Numbered from the stretch's first letter, positions 17,349-25,660 are shown. The stretch: DNA of 64,000 bases from Streptomyces agglomeratus (GCF_001746415.1 NZ_MEHJ01000001.1:2873001-2937000); one strand, 5' to 3'. Translations and numbers: made by a program. Notes: generated by a model not told the origin, from the letters alone.

Positions 17349-18104
17349 TCAGTTCCAGGCGTTGTTCTGGTTCTGGCCGCGGGCGCCCTGCTGGCCCACG
17401 CCGAACTGCGCGGCGATGCCCTCGCCGAGCTGAGCGTTCTGCGGCGGCATCACCTCGCTGGGCTGTACGAGCGCGAAGCCCTGCCCGAGGAAGCTGAGTT
17501 CCCACCCTTCACCGGTGGTACCGCGCCGCCGGCGGACGTTCGACGAGTGCGTCTGGGCCTGCATCTGCACGCGCAGGGAGCTGGACCAGGCGACGATCGC
17601 GTCGGCGTCGGCGTTGACGTACTTGTCCGGCGTGACCTGGAGCATCAGGGGCTGGCCCGAGGTCATCAGCGCGACCTTGCCCTGCCCGGTGATGTTGAGC
17701 TGGTACTTGCCGGTGCCGGAGATGCCGTACTGGCTGTCCACGGCGATGACTTCGGTGTGGAGCGAGGAGTCCAGCGCCAGGACGTACGCGCTGTCCACGG
17801 TCATGCCCTCGCGGTCGACGTCCACGAGGTGGACGTACTGCGCGAGATTGGCGAGGTAGACGGTGCCCTGCCCGGAGCAGCGCATCAGGTCGAGGCCCTC
17901 ACCGGTGTTGGCGCGGGCACGGCGCTGGCCGCTCGACTGGTACTCGCCGTCGAAATCGATCAGGCCCTGGTACGCGACCATGGCGCCCTTGCGGGCCAGG
18001 ACGTCGTCGTGGCCGGTCAGCGAGACCCGCAGGAGCTGCGGGTTCTGCACCGTGTACCGGTCCTGGGACTGCTGTTCGGTGTGACTGAAAAGCGGGCTCT
18101 GCAT
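17349..18104 (-). CDS. AIM24-family beta-helical protein, copy C (last gene of TerD/AIM24 operon)
   Basis: A 251-residue single-domain AIM24 (TRAP-like beta-barrel) protein. Typical blocks are VLARKGAMVAYQGLIDFDGEYQ, GEGLDLMRCSGQGTVYLANLAQYVHLVDVDREGMTVDSAYVLALDSSL and GEGWELSFLGQGFALVQPSE. The C-terminus is Gln/Asn-rich. It lacks a signal peptide and membrane helices. It ends a three-gene operon whose members all carry this domain, which implies a shared complex. AIM24 proteins are poorly understood; the yeast namesake is mitochondrial. Function here is not established. Confidence 0.85.
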   Translation of the reverse strand: MQSPLFSHTEQQSQDRYTVQNPQLLRVSLTGHDDVLARKGAMVAYQGLIDFDGEYQSSGQRRARANTGEGLDLMRCSGQGTVYLANLAQYVHLVDVDREGMTVDSAYVLALDSSLHTEVIAVDSQYGISGTGKYQLNITGQGKVALMTSGQPLMLQVTPDKYVNADADAIVAWSSSLRVQMQAQTHSSNVRRRRGTTGEGWELSFLGQGFALVQPSEVMPPQNAQLGEGIAAQFGVGQQGARGQNQNNAWN

Positions 18105-18123
18105 GATGTGTTCTCGCTCCCCC

Positions 18124-18804
18124 TCAGCCCCGGACCCGCAGGCGGTCGGTGCTGTCCTCGCTGGGCTGTACGACGACGATTCCCTCGCCGGAGAAGGCCA
18201 TCTGGTACGCCTCTCCGCTGCCCCGCCCGACGAGGGCGGACGCCTTGAAGCTGCGCTTGCCCTTCACCTTGAGGTTCGGGGACCAGGCGACCAGGGAGTC
18301 GGGGTCGACGTACGTCTCGTCCTCGCCTCGGCCGCACTCGACGACGATCGGCGTACCGCGGGAGGTCAGAGCGACCCAGCCGGTGCCCGCGATCTCGACG
18401 TTCCACAGGCCCTGACCGGCGAACTTGGCCATGCCCTTGACCTTTTCCACGCCCCACTGGAGGTGCGCGTCGAAGGCGAGCACGTTGCTGCCGTTGACCG
18501 AGAGCGAGTCGTTGTTCAGGTTGATGACGACGACGTCCGCGCCGTAGTCGGCGAGGTAGAGCAGGCCGTCACCGGCGCACTTCATGATCGGCGCGCCCTC
18601 GCCCGTGACCCACTGGGCCGCGATCTGGCGGGCCGCCGGCGGGTTCGGTTCGTACTGGATGAAGCCCTCGTACGCCACCATCGAGCCGGTGCGCGCGTAC
18701 AGGTCCTGGCCGGTGGCCATGGCGACCTTGAGCATCGCGCGCCCGTGGTTCTCCATACGGGCCGCGATCGGGGTCGGGGCGTAGCCCGCGAGTTGCTGGT
18801 TCAT
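18124..18804 (-). CDS. AIM24-family protein, copy B
   Basis: A 226-residue paralogue of its two neighbours, with the same pattern (LYARTGSMVAYEGFIQY, GAPIMKCAGDGLLYLADYGADVVVINLNNDSLSVNGSNVLAFDAHL, AFSGEGIVVVQPSED). The ATG is preceded by GAGGGAG, and the gap to the upstream TerD-AIM24 gene is 11 bases, indicating one transcript. It is diverged from the other two copies, so the paralogues are old rather than a recent duplication. Cytoplasmic, function unknown. Confidence 0.85.
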   Translation of the reverse strand: MNQQLAGYAPTPIAARMENHGRAMLKVAMATGQDLYARTGSMVAYEGFIQYEPNPPAARQIAAQWVTGEGAPIMKCAGDGLLYLADYGADVVVINLNNDSLSVNGSNVLAFDAHLQWGVEKVKGMAKFAGQGLWNVEIAGTGWVALTSRGTPIVVECGRGEDETYVDPDSLVAWSPNLKVKGKRSFKASALVGRGSGEAYQMAFSGEGIVVVQPSEDSTDRLRVRG

Positions 18805-18815
18805 GACGGGCTCCC

Positions 18816-20474
18816 TCAGACCTCGTAGGGCTGGACGACGATGAAGTTTCCGGGTGCTCCCCGGAATTGCAGGTTGACGGTCTCTCCGCTGTGGCCCGGG
18901 TAGGCGTTGCGGCGCAGCCGCACCTGGCTGGAGAGGATCACCTGGGACGCCGAGGACCACGCGACGACCGCGTTGGCGTCGGCGAACGTGGTCGGCGTGA
19001 CCGGCAGGACGACGGGGATGCCGTGCGTCTTCACGACGACGGTGCCCGTTCCCTGGAACTGCATGGTGAACAGGGCGCCGCCGGGGATGCAGTGCCCCTC
19101 GATGCGGCGGACCTCGTACTGGAGCGACTCGTCGAACGCGAGAACGTTCTCCGCGGAGACGCAGATACCGTCTCCCTGGAGCTCGATGGGGTGCAGGTGC
19201 GCGCCCTCCTCCGCGAGGAAGACCTGGCCGCGGCCGGAGCAGCGCATCAACTGCATCTCCTGGCCGGTCGCGTTGCCCACGATGCGGCCGGTGAAGCCCG
19301 CGCCCTTGTGACTGAAGTCGACTTTGCCCTGGTACATCACCATGCTGCCCTGGCGGGCGAGGACCGCGGTACCGCCCATGCCGAGCTCGACCCGCATGAG
19401 CTGCTGGTTCTGCGGGGTCCAGCGCTGGCCGGTGGCTGCTTCGCGGTACGGCTGGAGGGCCGCCTTGAGGCCGCCGCCACCCTGCGGGGCGCCTTGCGGG
19501 ACACCTTGGGGCATTCCCTGCGGTGCGCCCGGCGGCATGCCCGGGGCCTGTCCGTACGGGGCGGGCTGTCCGTAGCCGCCGGGTCCGGCCGGGGGCTGGG
19601 CCTGGCCGGGGAACTGACCCGGCATCTGGCCCGGGACCTGGCCGGGAACCTGTCCGAACTGCGGCTGCTGGGGCTGCTGAGGCGGCTGGCCGTACGGCGA
19701 CGGCGGGGCCGACGGTGCGGCGCCGGCCTGCGGCGGCATCGGCATCGGCGCTGCGACCGTCGGTGCGGCGTACGTCTGCGGTGCGGGCTGCTGCTGCGGT
19801 GCGGGCTGCTGAGGCGGCGCGAAGCCCTGCGCAGGGGCCGGAGCCGGCGGCGTCGTGGGTGCGCCGAAGGACGGGGCGGGCTGCGCCGCCTGGGGCGGCG
19901 GGGCGAAGGAGGGCGCCGCGGCCTGCGGCTGCGCGGCCGGCTGTTCCTCGGCCACCTCGCCGCCGAAGTTCTTCAGCAGGGCGTCGAGTCCGCCGTCGAA
20001 GCCCTGGCCGATCGCGGCGAACCGCCAGACGTCCTTGAGGTAGAAGTCGCCCAGCATCACGGCGCGCTCGGTCGTGAACTCGGAGCCCGTGAAGGCGTAC
20101 CTGACGACCTCTTCACCGCCCGCGACGATCCGGATGTATCCGGGCCCCACCTGCGACATCTGCCCCGGACCGTCGATCGTCGCGGTGAAGGAGAGCCGGT
20201 GGATGCCGGCCGGGACGCGGTCCAGCGTGACCCGGAAGGACTCGGTGTCTCCCGACTGCGCGCCGAGTTGCTGAATGGACTCCTCGGGCGACTTCGGCTG
20301 ATTGAAGAAAATGAAATACCGGTCGTCCGAAAGCTGCTCGTTGGCGTCGAGCCCGAAGCAGCTGATGTCGAAGGTCAGTCCGGGCGCCGCGATCTGCACT
20401 CCTACGTACAGATCGGTGCCGGCTGTGAGGTCACTGATCTTGGCCTTGTGGCCGCGTTGAAATTCCCTGGCCAT
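18816..20474 (-). CDS. TerD-AIM24 fusion protein
   Basis: A 552-residue two-domain protein. Residues 1-180 are a TerD/TerE-type Ca2+-binding domain (TAGTDLYVGVQIAAPGLTFDISCFGLDANEQLSDDRYFIFFNQ... VMLGDFYLKDVWRFAAIGQGF). Residues 180-350 form a Pro/Gln/Ala/Gly-rich flexible linker. The C-terminal about 200 residues are an AIM24 domain (VLARQGSMVMYQGKVDFSHKGAGF). TerD proteins belong to the tellurite/stress-response Ter systems and bind calcium through acidic loops. The fusion physically links that system to the two AIM24 proteins downstream. No TerB, TerC or TerF genes are visible nearby, so this is not a classical ter cluster. Confidence 0.88.
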   Translation of the reverse strand: MAREFQRGHKAKISDLTAGTDLYVGVQIAAPGLTFDISCFGLDANEQLSDDRYFIFFNQPKSPEESIQQLGAQSGDTESFRVTLDRVPAGIHRLSFTATIDGPGQMSQVGPGYIRIVAGGEEVVRYAFTGSEFTTERAVMLGDFYLKDVWRFAAIGQGFDGGLDALLKNFGGEVAEEQPAAQPQAAAPSFAPPPQAAQPAPSFGAPTTPPAPAPAQGFAPPQQPAPQQQPAPQTYAAPTVAAPMPMPPQAGAAPSAPPSPYGQPPQQPQQPQFGQVPGQVPGQMPGQFPGQAQPPAGPGGYGQPAPYGQAPGMPPGAPQGMPQGVPQGAPQGGGGLKAALQPYREAATGQRWTPQNQQLMRVELGMGGTAVLARQGSMVMYQGKVDFSHKGAGFTGRIVGNATGQEMQLMRCSGRGQVFLAEEGAHLHPIELQGDGICVSAENVLAFDESLQYEVRRIEGHCIPGGALFTMQFQGTGTVVVKTHGIPVVLPVTPTTFADANAVVAWSSASQVILSSQVRLRRNAYPGHSGETVNLQFRGAPGNFIVVQPYEV

Positions 20475-20581
20475 GCGTAACGACCGTCCCCCATCCCAAG
20501 GTGAATGCGTCGCGTCAGGCTAACCCGCGAATGTGCGCATCCGGTCAGGCCGGTACACACTCGGTACACAATCACCGAGGG

Positions 20582-21157
20582 TCACTCGGTGCGTGCGCCG
20601 GGCAGGTACGGCAGCCGCTCGGCAGCGACCACTCCTTCGAGGTACCCGCGGGCGCGCTCGGTGCGCGGGTACGCCTCCAAGAGCCGCCAGAAGCGGGGGC
20701 CGTGCCCCGGTACGAGCAGATGGGCGAGCTCGTGGAGGAGCACGTAGTCGACGACGTACTCCGGCATGCCCTGAAGGCGGTGCGAGAGCCGGATGCTGCC
20801 TTCGGCCGGGGTGCACGATCCCCAACGGGTGTTCTGGTTCGTCACCCAGCGCACGGAGACGGGGCGCGCCCTGCCGTCGAAGTACTGGGCGGACAGCCGG
20901 TCGGCGCGCTCGGCGAGTTCGGCGTCACCGAAGACGCGCTTGTTCTCCTGGGCGGCGAGCTTGTCGAGCATCACCGTCACCCAGCGCTGCTCCTCCGCCT
21001 CCGACATCCGGTCGGGGATGAGCACGATCGTGCGGTCGCCCTCCCGGTACGCGGAGACCGTTCTGCTGCGGCGGGCACTTCTGCGGACCTCGACAGCGCT
21101 CGACCGCGAGCCGCGGGGCGGCTGAGGTGTCGCACTGTGCAGGGGGTCGACGGGCAC
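20582..21157 (-). CDS. YgjP-like (DUF45) zinc metallopeptidase
   Basis: A 191-residue protein of the YgjP/WLM-related family. The metal site is HELAH at 142-146 with the third ligand in GHGPRFW (His152). The conserved NTRWGSCTPAEGSIRLSHRL block precedes it. A GTG start is used; there is no good ribosome site, and the first 20 residues are Pro/Ser/Arg-rich. Members are typically small cytoplasmic metallopeptidases of unknown substrate. It is divergent from the ThiF-like gene and upstream, on the same strand, of the TerD-AIM24 operon. Confidence 0.87.
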   Translation of the reverse strand: MPVDPLHSATPQPPRGSRSSAVEVRRSARRSRTVSAYREGDRTIVLIPDRMSEAEEQRWVTVMLDKLAAQENKRVFGDAELAERADRLSAQYFDGRARPVSVRWVTNQNTRWGSCTPAEGSIRLSHRLQGMPEYVVDYVLLHELAHLLVPGHGPRFWRLLEAYPRTERARGYLEGVVAAERLPYLPGARTE

Positions 21158-21367
21158 GCCACGACGTTACCCGCTGCCCGTGGCGGAAGTCCTACCTCCG
21201 GTTGGTTCGAACGCGATCCACTCCGTGGGGTGGGGCATTTGAACGACCGGTATGACTGATACGACGAATACACAGCACCTGTGGACAACTTTCGCCCCTC
21301 TTCGAGCATGCCGTGCATTCTGGGATCCGAAAGCGGATCTTGCGACAGACCGACGGGGGACGGCGAT

Positions 21368-22522
21368 ATGCATCCGATGGTGAAGCCCGCGCTGCGGCGA
21401 GCGTGGCGCGACCGGCAGACCGTGCAATTCGGCATGACGTCCGCACACGCGGTGACGGTGGGCCCGGTGGACACGGCGACGGGGAGTTTCCTCGGGCTGC
21501 TCGACGGAACGCGCGGCCTGCCACTGCTGCGGGAGGAAGCGCGGGCCATGGGGCTGCCCGACGGACGGGTGGACGACCTGGTGGAGCGGCTGACGGCGGC
21601 GGGTCTGATCGACGACGCGACGGCGGGCGGTGCGCAGGCGGACGCGCTGCGGGGGCGCGCCGACGTGTTCGACCGGCTCCGTCCCGACCTGGCGTCCCTT
21701 TCGGTGGTGCACCGCGAACCGGGCGGCGGGGCACGGCGGCTGGCGGCCCGCCGCGCGATGCGGGTTCAGGTGCGGGGCGCCGGACGGGTCGGCGCGACCG
21801 TCGCGTCGGTGCTGGCCGCCGCAGGCGTGGGACGGGTCGAGGTGCTGGACGGCGGGTGTACGGAGCGCTGGGACGTCGCGCCGGGCGGGCTGGGGGCGGA
21901 ATCGGTGGGCGGCCGGCGGGACGTGGCGGCGCGGCAGTTGGTGCGCCGGGCAGCGCCCGGCCGACTTCCGCGTGCGGCGGAGAGCGCCGGGGCGGCGGGC
22001 GACACGGGCCGGGGCGAGCCGGCGCTTTCACTGGTGATCGTGGCGCCCCGGGACGGAACCGCCGCTTACGCGCCCGACCCCGTCACCGCCGAGCCGTGGC
22101 TGCGTTCGGGAACTCCCCATCTCTACGCGGGGGTCGTCGAGGCGACGGGGGTGGTGGGGCCGCTGGTCCTGCCGGGCGGGAGTGCGTGCGCGGGCTGTAT
22201 GGCGCTGGGGCGGGCCGACCGGGATCCGGGATGGCCGCGCATGCTGGCGCAGTGGCGCTCCGGCCGGGGCGGGCCCGTACCGGGATGTGACATCGGTCTC
22301 GCGGCGTCGGTGGCGGGGCTGGCGGCGGCGCACGCCCTGTCCTTCCTGGACGGTGAGCTGCCGGCCACTACGGGGGTGCGCTGGGAGGTCTCGATGCCGC
22401 TCCTGGACTGGCGGCAGGAGCACATGGCGCCGCACCGCGACTGCTCCTGCGGCGCGGGTGGGCAGACTGAGGGGGAGTGCGCCTCGGCAGCCCGGGAGCC
22501 ACAGGACACAATGGCGGGGTGA
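21368..22522 (+). CDS. ThiF/E1-like protein related to TOMM cyclodehydratase C-domains
   Basis: A 384-residue protein. The centre (about residues 130-240) has an E1-like Rossmann motif, VRGAGRVGATVASVLAAAGVGRVEVLDGG. Two cysteine pairs, CAGC in GSACAGCMALG and CSC in HRDCSCGAG, form the structural zinc site of the family. The N-terminal half resembles the peptide-clamp (RRE-like) portion of bacteriocin cyclodehydratase C-proteins. There is no YcaO, dehydrogenase or precursor peptide nearby, so it is an orphan and may serve an unrelated adenylation or binding role. The ATG at 21368 follows a GGGGGA. It is followed closely by the ABC1 kinase gene. Confidence 0.75.
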   Translation: MHPMVKPALRRAWRDRQTVQFGMTSAHAVTVGPVDTATGSFLGLLDGTRGLPLLREEARAMGLPDGRVDDLVERLTAAGLIDDATAGGAQADALRGRADVFDRLRPDLASLSVVHREPGGGARRLAARRAMRVQVRGAGRVGATVASVLAAAGVGRVEVLDGGCTERWDVAPGGLGAESVGGRRDVAARQLVRRAAPGRLPRAAESAGAAGDTGRGEPALSLVIVAPRDGTAAYAPDPVTAEPWLRSGTPHLYAGVVEATGVVGPLVLPGGSACAGCMALGRADRDPGWPRMLAQWRSGRGGPVPGCDIGLAASVAGLAAAHALSFLDGELPATTGVRWEVSMPLLDWRQEHMAPHRDCSCGAGGQTEGECASAAREPQDTMAG

Positions 22523-22564
22523 CCGTCGCTGGCGGCCACGGGTGTCTGGGATTTGGAGGGGCTC

Positions 22565-23962
22565 ATGTCTGATCTTCCCCGGAAGGCGGTCACCCGAACC
22601 GCCAAGCTGGCGGCACTGCCACTGGGCTTCGCCGGCCGAGCCACCTGGGGCCTGGGCAAGCGGATCGGCGGCAAGTCGGCCGAGATCGTGAGCCGCGAGC
22701 TCCAACAGCGCACGGCCGACCAGTTGTTCAAGGTCCTCGGCGAGCTGAAGGGCGGTGCGATGAAGCTGGGGCAGGCCCTGTCCGTCTTCGAGTCCGCCCT
22801 GCCCGAAGAGGTCGCGGGGCCGTACCGGGCGGCGCTCACCAAGCTTCAGGAAGCCGCGCCGCCGATGCCGACCCGCACGGTGCACGCGGTGCTGGAAGAG
22901 CGGCTCGGGGCACGATGGCGCGACATGTTCCAGGAGTTCGAGGACAAGCCCTCGGCCGCGGCTTCGATCGGCCAGGTGCACCGGGCGGTGTGGCACGACG
23001 GGCGCGCGGTGGCCGTCAAGGTCCAGTACCCGGGAGCCGGGGACGCGCTGCTTTCGGATCTGAACCAACTGAGCCGTTTCGCCAGGCTGCTCGGTCCGCT
23101 GGTCCCGGGCATGGACATCAAGCCGCTCATCACCGAGCTGCGCGACCGGGTGTCGGAGGAGCTGGACTACGAACTGGAGGCCCAGGCACAGCAGCAGCAC
23201 GCGGAGATGTTCGCGGACGACCCGGACGTGGTGGTCCCCGGTGTGGTGCACCAGAGCGATCAGGTACTGGTGACCGAGTGGATCGACGGCATACCGATGG
23301 CCGATGTGATCTCGGACGGGACGACGGAGCAGCGGGACCGGGCGGGGCAACTGCTGGCCCGCTTCCTCTTCTCGGGACCCGCCCGCACGGGCCTGCTGCA
23401 CGCGGACCCGCATCCGGGCAACTTCCGGCTGCTGCCCGTGGACGGCGCGGACGCCGAGGACGACGGCAACGGCGAGTCCGGGGCGGTCGGTCAATGGCGG
23501 CTCGGGGTACTGGACTTCGGCACGGTCGACCGGCTGCCCGGCGGGCTGCCCGCGACGATCGGCACCTCGCTGCGGATGACGATCGACGGTGAGGCCGAGG
23601 CGGTGTACGAGCTGCTCCGGGAGGAGGGCTTCGTGAAGGACAACATCGAGCTCGACCCGGACGCGGTGCTGGACTACCTTCTGCCGATCATCGAGCCCGC
23701 GCAGGCGGAGGAGTTCACGTTCACCCGGAGCTGGATACGGCAGCAGGCGGCACGCATCGCCGATGTGCGCTCCCCCGCCCACCAGTTGGGCAAGCAGCTA
23801 AATCTGCCGCCGGCCTACCTGCTGATCCACCGGGTGACGCTGAGCACCATCGGAGTGCTCTGCCAGCTGGGTGCGACCGTACGGCTTCGGCAGGAACTGG
23901 AGGAGTGGATGCCGGGCTTCCTCGCCGACGAGGACGAGGACGGGGCGGCGGCCGGGGCGTGA
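22565..23962 (+). CDS. ABC1/AarF (UbiB-ADCK) family atypical kinase
   Basis: A 465-residue atypical protein kinase-like protein. Family signatures are present in order: the KxGQ motif (GGAMKLGQALSVFESALPEE), AAASIGQVHRA replacing the P-loop, the lysine in AVKVQYPGAGD, ADPHPGNF for the catalytic loop, and VLDFGTVDRL for the metal aspartate. Homologues in other bacteria support quinone biosynthesis or lipid handling with ATPase activity. The Mycobacterium counterpart is Rv3197, adjacent to whiB7, and wblC lies 0.7 kb away here too. The ATG is preceded by GGAGGG; the TTG at 22553 overlaps that site. Confidence 0.92.
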   Translation: MSDLPRKAVTRTAKLAALPLGFAGRATWGLGKRIGGKSAEIVSRELQQRTADQLFKVLGELKGGAMKLGQALSVFESALPEEVAGPYRAALTKLQEAAPPMPTRTVHAVLEERLGARWRDMFQEFEDKPSAAASIGQVHRAVWHDGRAVAVKVQYPGAGDALLSDLNQLSRFARLLGPLVPGMDIKPLITELRDRVSEELDYELEAQAQQQHAEMFADDPDVVVPGVVHQSDQVLVTEWIDGIPMADVISDGTTEQRDRAGQLLARFLFSGPARTGLLHADPHPGNFRLLPVDGADAEDDGNGESGAVGQWRLGVLDFGTVDRLPGGLPATIGTSLRMTIDGEAEAVYELLREEGFVKDNIELDPDAVLDYLLPIIEPAQAEEFTFTRSWIRQQAARIADVRSPAHQLGKQLNLPPAYLLIHRVTLSTIGVLCQLGATVRLRQELEEWMPGFLADEDEDGAAAGA

Positions 23963-23971
23963 GCGGCCCGT

Positions 23972-24199
23972 TCACCACCAGGGCGAATCGAGCCGGCCCT
24001 CGATCGCCCTGAGGTTGGCGCGCGCGCATGCGTCGCAGAAGTAGCGGCGGTGGCCGTTCTCCACGGAGCAGGTCCAGGTCAGTGGTGTGCCCTCGGCCCG
24101 CTTGCCGCAGCGGGAGCACACGATGGGCTCACCGTCCGGCTCCGCCGGATCAGGAGGCTGCTCGGGAGACCGGGGGTCCTCCCCGGGAGAACTCAGCAC
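23972..24199 (-). CDS. Small zinc-ribbon protein, 75 residues
   Basis: It has two CxxC knuckles (CSRCGK and CDAC) with an extra cysteine and histidine between (WTCSVENGHRRYFC), forming a treble-clef-like zinc ribbon. The first 35 residues are Pro/Glu/Asp-rich and probably disordered. I chose the GTG start, since the residues before it are unconserved and arginine-rich. It converges on the ABC1 gene with nine bases between stops. Protein or nucleic-acid binding is possible; no function can be assigned. Confidence 0.75.
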   Translation of the reverse strand: MLSSPGEDPRSPEQPPDPAEPDGEPIVCSRCGKRAEGTPLTWTCSVENGHRRYFCDACARANLRAIEGRLDSPWW

Positions 24200-24245
24200 T
24201 CCGTGACGATATCCCCGACGCGGGCGCGGCGGTCGGCACAACGCA

Positions 24246-24281
24246 CCGCGGGGGCCGGTCCGTCAGGACCGGCCCCCGCGG
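24246..24281 (-). terminator. Terminator of the wblC operon
   Basis: A 16-bp perfect stem: CCGCGGGGGCCGGTCC pairs with GGACCGGCCCCCGCGG around GTCA. It lies just downstream of the last gene of the wblC transcript. Confidence 0.85.
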
Positions 24282-24319
24282 GGAGCTCCCTCAATTGCTG
24301 CCTGCTGGGCACATGCCTG

Positions 24320-24643
24320 TTACTGCATGACCGCCATGGCCAGAGCGCGGCGGGCCCGCAGTGAGACGCGCTCGGCGCGCCGCTGCATCCGCCGGGCGGC
24401 GACCAGGCGCACGGCCTGGTGTTCCGACTCGGCTTCCCGCCGGCGTTCTTGCATATGGGCACGGGCCAGGGCTTCTGGGATGAGTTGCATCTCGCGGTTC
24501 CTGTTCTGACGCGAGTCGTTCGCGCCGGTGATCGTGACGTCGTGGGTAGCGGAGCCGAAGGGCTCGCTGGGGGAAGAGGTCATCGGGGCCTGCTTCTTGG
24601 GATCGTGCGTATGGGGTCGGTCGATGGTTCCGGTGACGTTCAT
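24320..24643 (-). CDS. Hypothetical basic protein coupled to wblC
   Basis: A 107-residue protein. The N-terminal half is polar; the C-terminal half is a highly basic, Arg/Ala/Met-rich helix (MQERRREAESEHQAVRLVAARRMQRRAERVS), probably a coiled coil or RNA/ribosome-binding helix. Its ATG overlaps the wblC stop (ATGA), so translation is coupled and it should share the antibiotic-stress induction of wblC. I do not recognise a named family. An internal ATG at 24583 could give a shorter product. Confidence 0.7.
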   Translation of the reverse strand: MNVTGTIDRPHTHDPKKQAPMTSSPSEPFGSATHDVTITGANDSRQNRNREMQLIPEALARAHMQERRREAESEHQAVRLVAARRMQRRAERVSLRARRALAMAVMQ

Positions 24644-25026
24644 GCCGCGACCGGGTTCTTGCGCGGGCGGCCACGCGGCCGCTTGCGGGCAACGACGACA
24701 CCCTGGACGAAGAGCTCGCCACCCCAGACGCCCCAGGGCTCGCGGCGCTCCTTGGCGCCGGCGAGGCACGCCTCGACCAGCGGGCAGGTGCGGCAGAGCG
24801 ACTTGGCGTACTCGACATCCGCCGGGGACTCGGCGAAGAAGACCTCCGGGTCGTACGAACGGCAGGGGACGGGCACGCCGAGGTTCTCGATGGCGTCGTC
24901 GAGCGCGGTGAGCGCGGTGAGGGGGGCGAGGGGGGTCGGGGCAGTCAAGGCGGAGTCCTCCGTGAGACCGGGCGGGGTGATCGTTTGGGAAGGCGGTACG
25001 GACGGGGCGTGCGTGTCGAGTTGCAC
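24640..25026 (-). CDS. wblC: WhiB-family Fe-S transcription factor WblC (WhiB7)
   Basis: A 128-residue WhiB-like protein. The four iron-sulphur cysteines are Cys55, Cys78, Cys81 and Cys87 (CRTCPLVEAC). The WhiB turn is EPWGVWGGE. The C-terminus carries an AT-hook, RGRPRK at 118-123, which distinguishes WhiB7/WblC from other Wbl proteins. WblC binds the housekeeping sigma factor and activates intrinsic antibiotic-resistance genes under ribosome stress. The GTG start follows GAGGA. Upstream lies a long leader with its own ORF, an attenuator hairpin and an AT-rich promoter, consistent with known ribosome-mediated control of this gene. The next gene overlaps by four bases. Confidence 0.94.
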   Translation of the reverse strand: MQLDTHAPSVPPSQTITPPGLTEDSALTAPTPLAPLTALTALDDAIENLGVPVPCRSYDPEVFFAESPADVEYAKSLCRTCPLVEACLAGAKERREPWGVWGGELFVQGVVVARKRPRGRPRKNPVAA

Positions 25027-25126
25027 GGTGGTTTTTTCCTCGTCGAGTCGTTCCGGCCGGTCGGCCGGGTGGCGGTTGCTGTCCCGAGGCCCCTCCGTTC
25101 CGCTCTTCCCGTTCGGGAAAAACAGA

Positions 25127-25161
25127 AGGGCCGCGGATCCCTGGTGGGGTTCCGCGGCCCT
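25127..25161 (-). terminator. Attenuator (intrinsic terminator) in the wblC leader
   Basis: On the minus strand AGGGCCGCGGA (25161-25151) pairs perfectly with TCCGCGGCCCT (25137-25127) and is followed by TCTGTTTTT. This is a rare U-tract terminator for this GC-rich genome. It lies about 100 bases upstream of wblC and 24 bases beyond the leader ORF stop, as expected for premature termination control. Confidence 0.85.
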
Positions 25162-25171
25162 GGAGGCGCCT

Positions 25172-25190
25172 GCCTGATCCTGGATCAGGC
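25172..25190 (-). promoter_or_regulatory. Inverted repeat overlapping the leader-ORF stop
   Basis: GCCTGATCC-T-GGATCAGGC is a perfect 9-bp inverted repeat spanning the stop codon of the leader ORF and adjoining the attenuator. It could exchange pairing with the terminator stem or be masked by a terminating ribosome. Confidence 0.5.
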
Positions 25191-25499
25191 TGGATCACTC
25201 CAGGGTTCGAGCCCACGGAAGGCCCACATCGTGTGGTGCTGCGTCGTCTGCTTCTTGAATCCGGCACCGGCGGCCGCAAGGGCATAGGTCTTCACCTGTG
25301 CCGCTGCTACTGCTGCTTCCGGTGCCTCGGTCGGTCGCTCATTGCGCGCCAGGACCAGGACGGGGAGGCTCGCCAGGGACGCGGGACGGACGGCGGCAAT
25401 GCCGCCGGACATACCGGTGCCCCGGAGCGAGGAGCCGAGCGGGCAGGAAGCGACGACCGAGCGATCGGTCATTTTGGTGAAGGTCATGAAGCTGGTCAC
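25185..25499 (-). CDS. Upstream leader ORF of wblC (regulatory uORF candidate)
   Basis: A 104-codon frame in the wblC leader. It begins with GTG nine bases after a strong GAGGAGG and ends 24 bases before the attenuator stem. The peptide (MTSFMTFTKMTDRSVVASCPLG... LEPWSDPA) has no recognised domain and a mixed polar composition. In Streptomyces and mycobacteria, translation of an ORF in this leader is reported to couple ribosome inhibition to wblC/whiB7 readthrough. The placement here fits that model. Whether the whole frame or a shorter one starting at the internal ATGs is used cannot be told from sequence. Confidence 0.6.
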   Translation of the reverse strand: MTSFMTFTKMTDRSVVASCPLGSSLRGTGMSGGIAAVRPASLASLPVLVLARNERPTEAPEAAVAAAQVKTYALAAAGAGFKKQTTQHHTMWAFRGLEPWSDPA

Positions 25500-25617
25500 T
25501 GGGCTCGCCTCCTCTCGGCGTCTCGGGGACCTGGTGGCACGAGGCCGGTCCCTACGTATTCGGATAAGTACAGCACGGAATCAGGGCTTCAGAGAAGTCG
25601 CTGTTCCCGTGGTTAAG

Positions 25618-25660
25618 AACCTATGGGGCTTGCCCTGGCATGCGCAAACTATTTTTTCGA
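25618..25660 (-). promoter_or_regulatory. Putative WblC-dependent promoter of wblC
   Basis: On the minus strand an AT-rich run (TCGAAAAAATAGT) directly abuts TTGCGC (25647-25642), followed after 18 bases by TAGGTT (25623-25618). WhiB7-regulated promoters are known to need an A/T-rich stretch just upstream of the -35 element, read by the AT-hook. It lies immediately past the uvrD2 stop. Confidence 0.5.

Noticed and set aside
17349..20474. Classical tellurite-resistance (ter) cluster
   Set aside because: Only a TerD-type domain fused to AIM24 is present; no TerB, TerC, TerF or accessory biosynthetic genes are adjacent.
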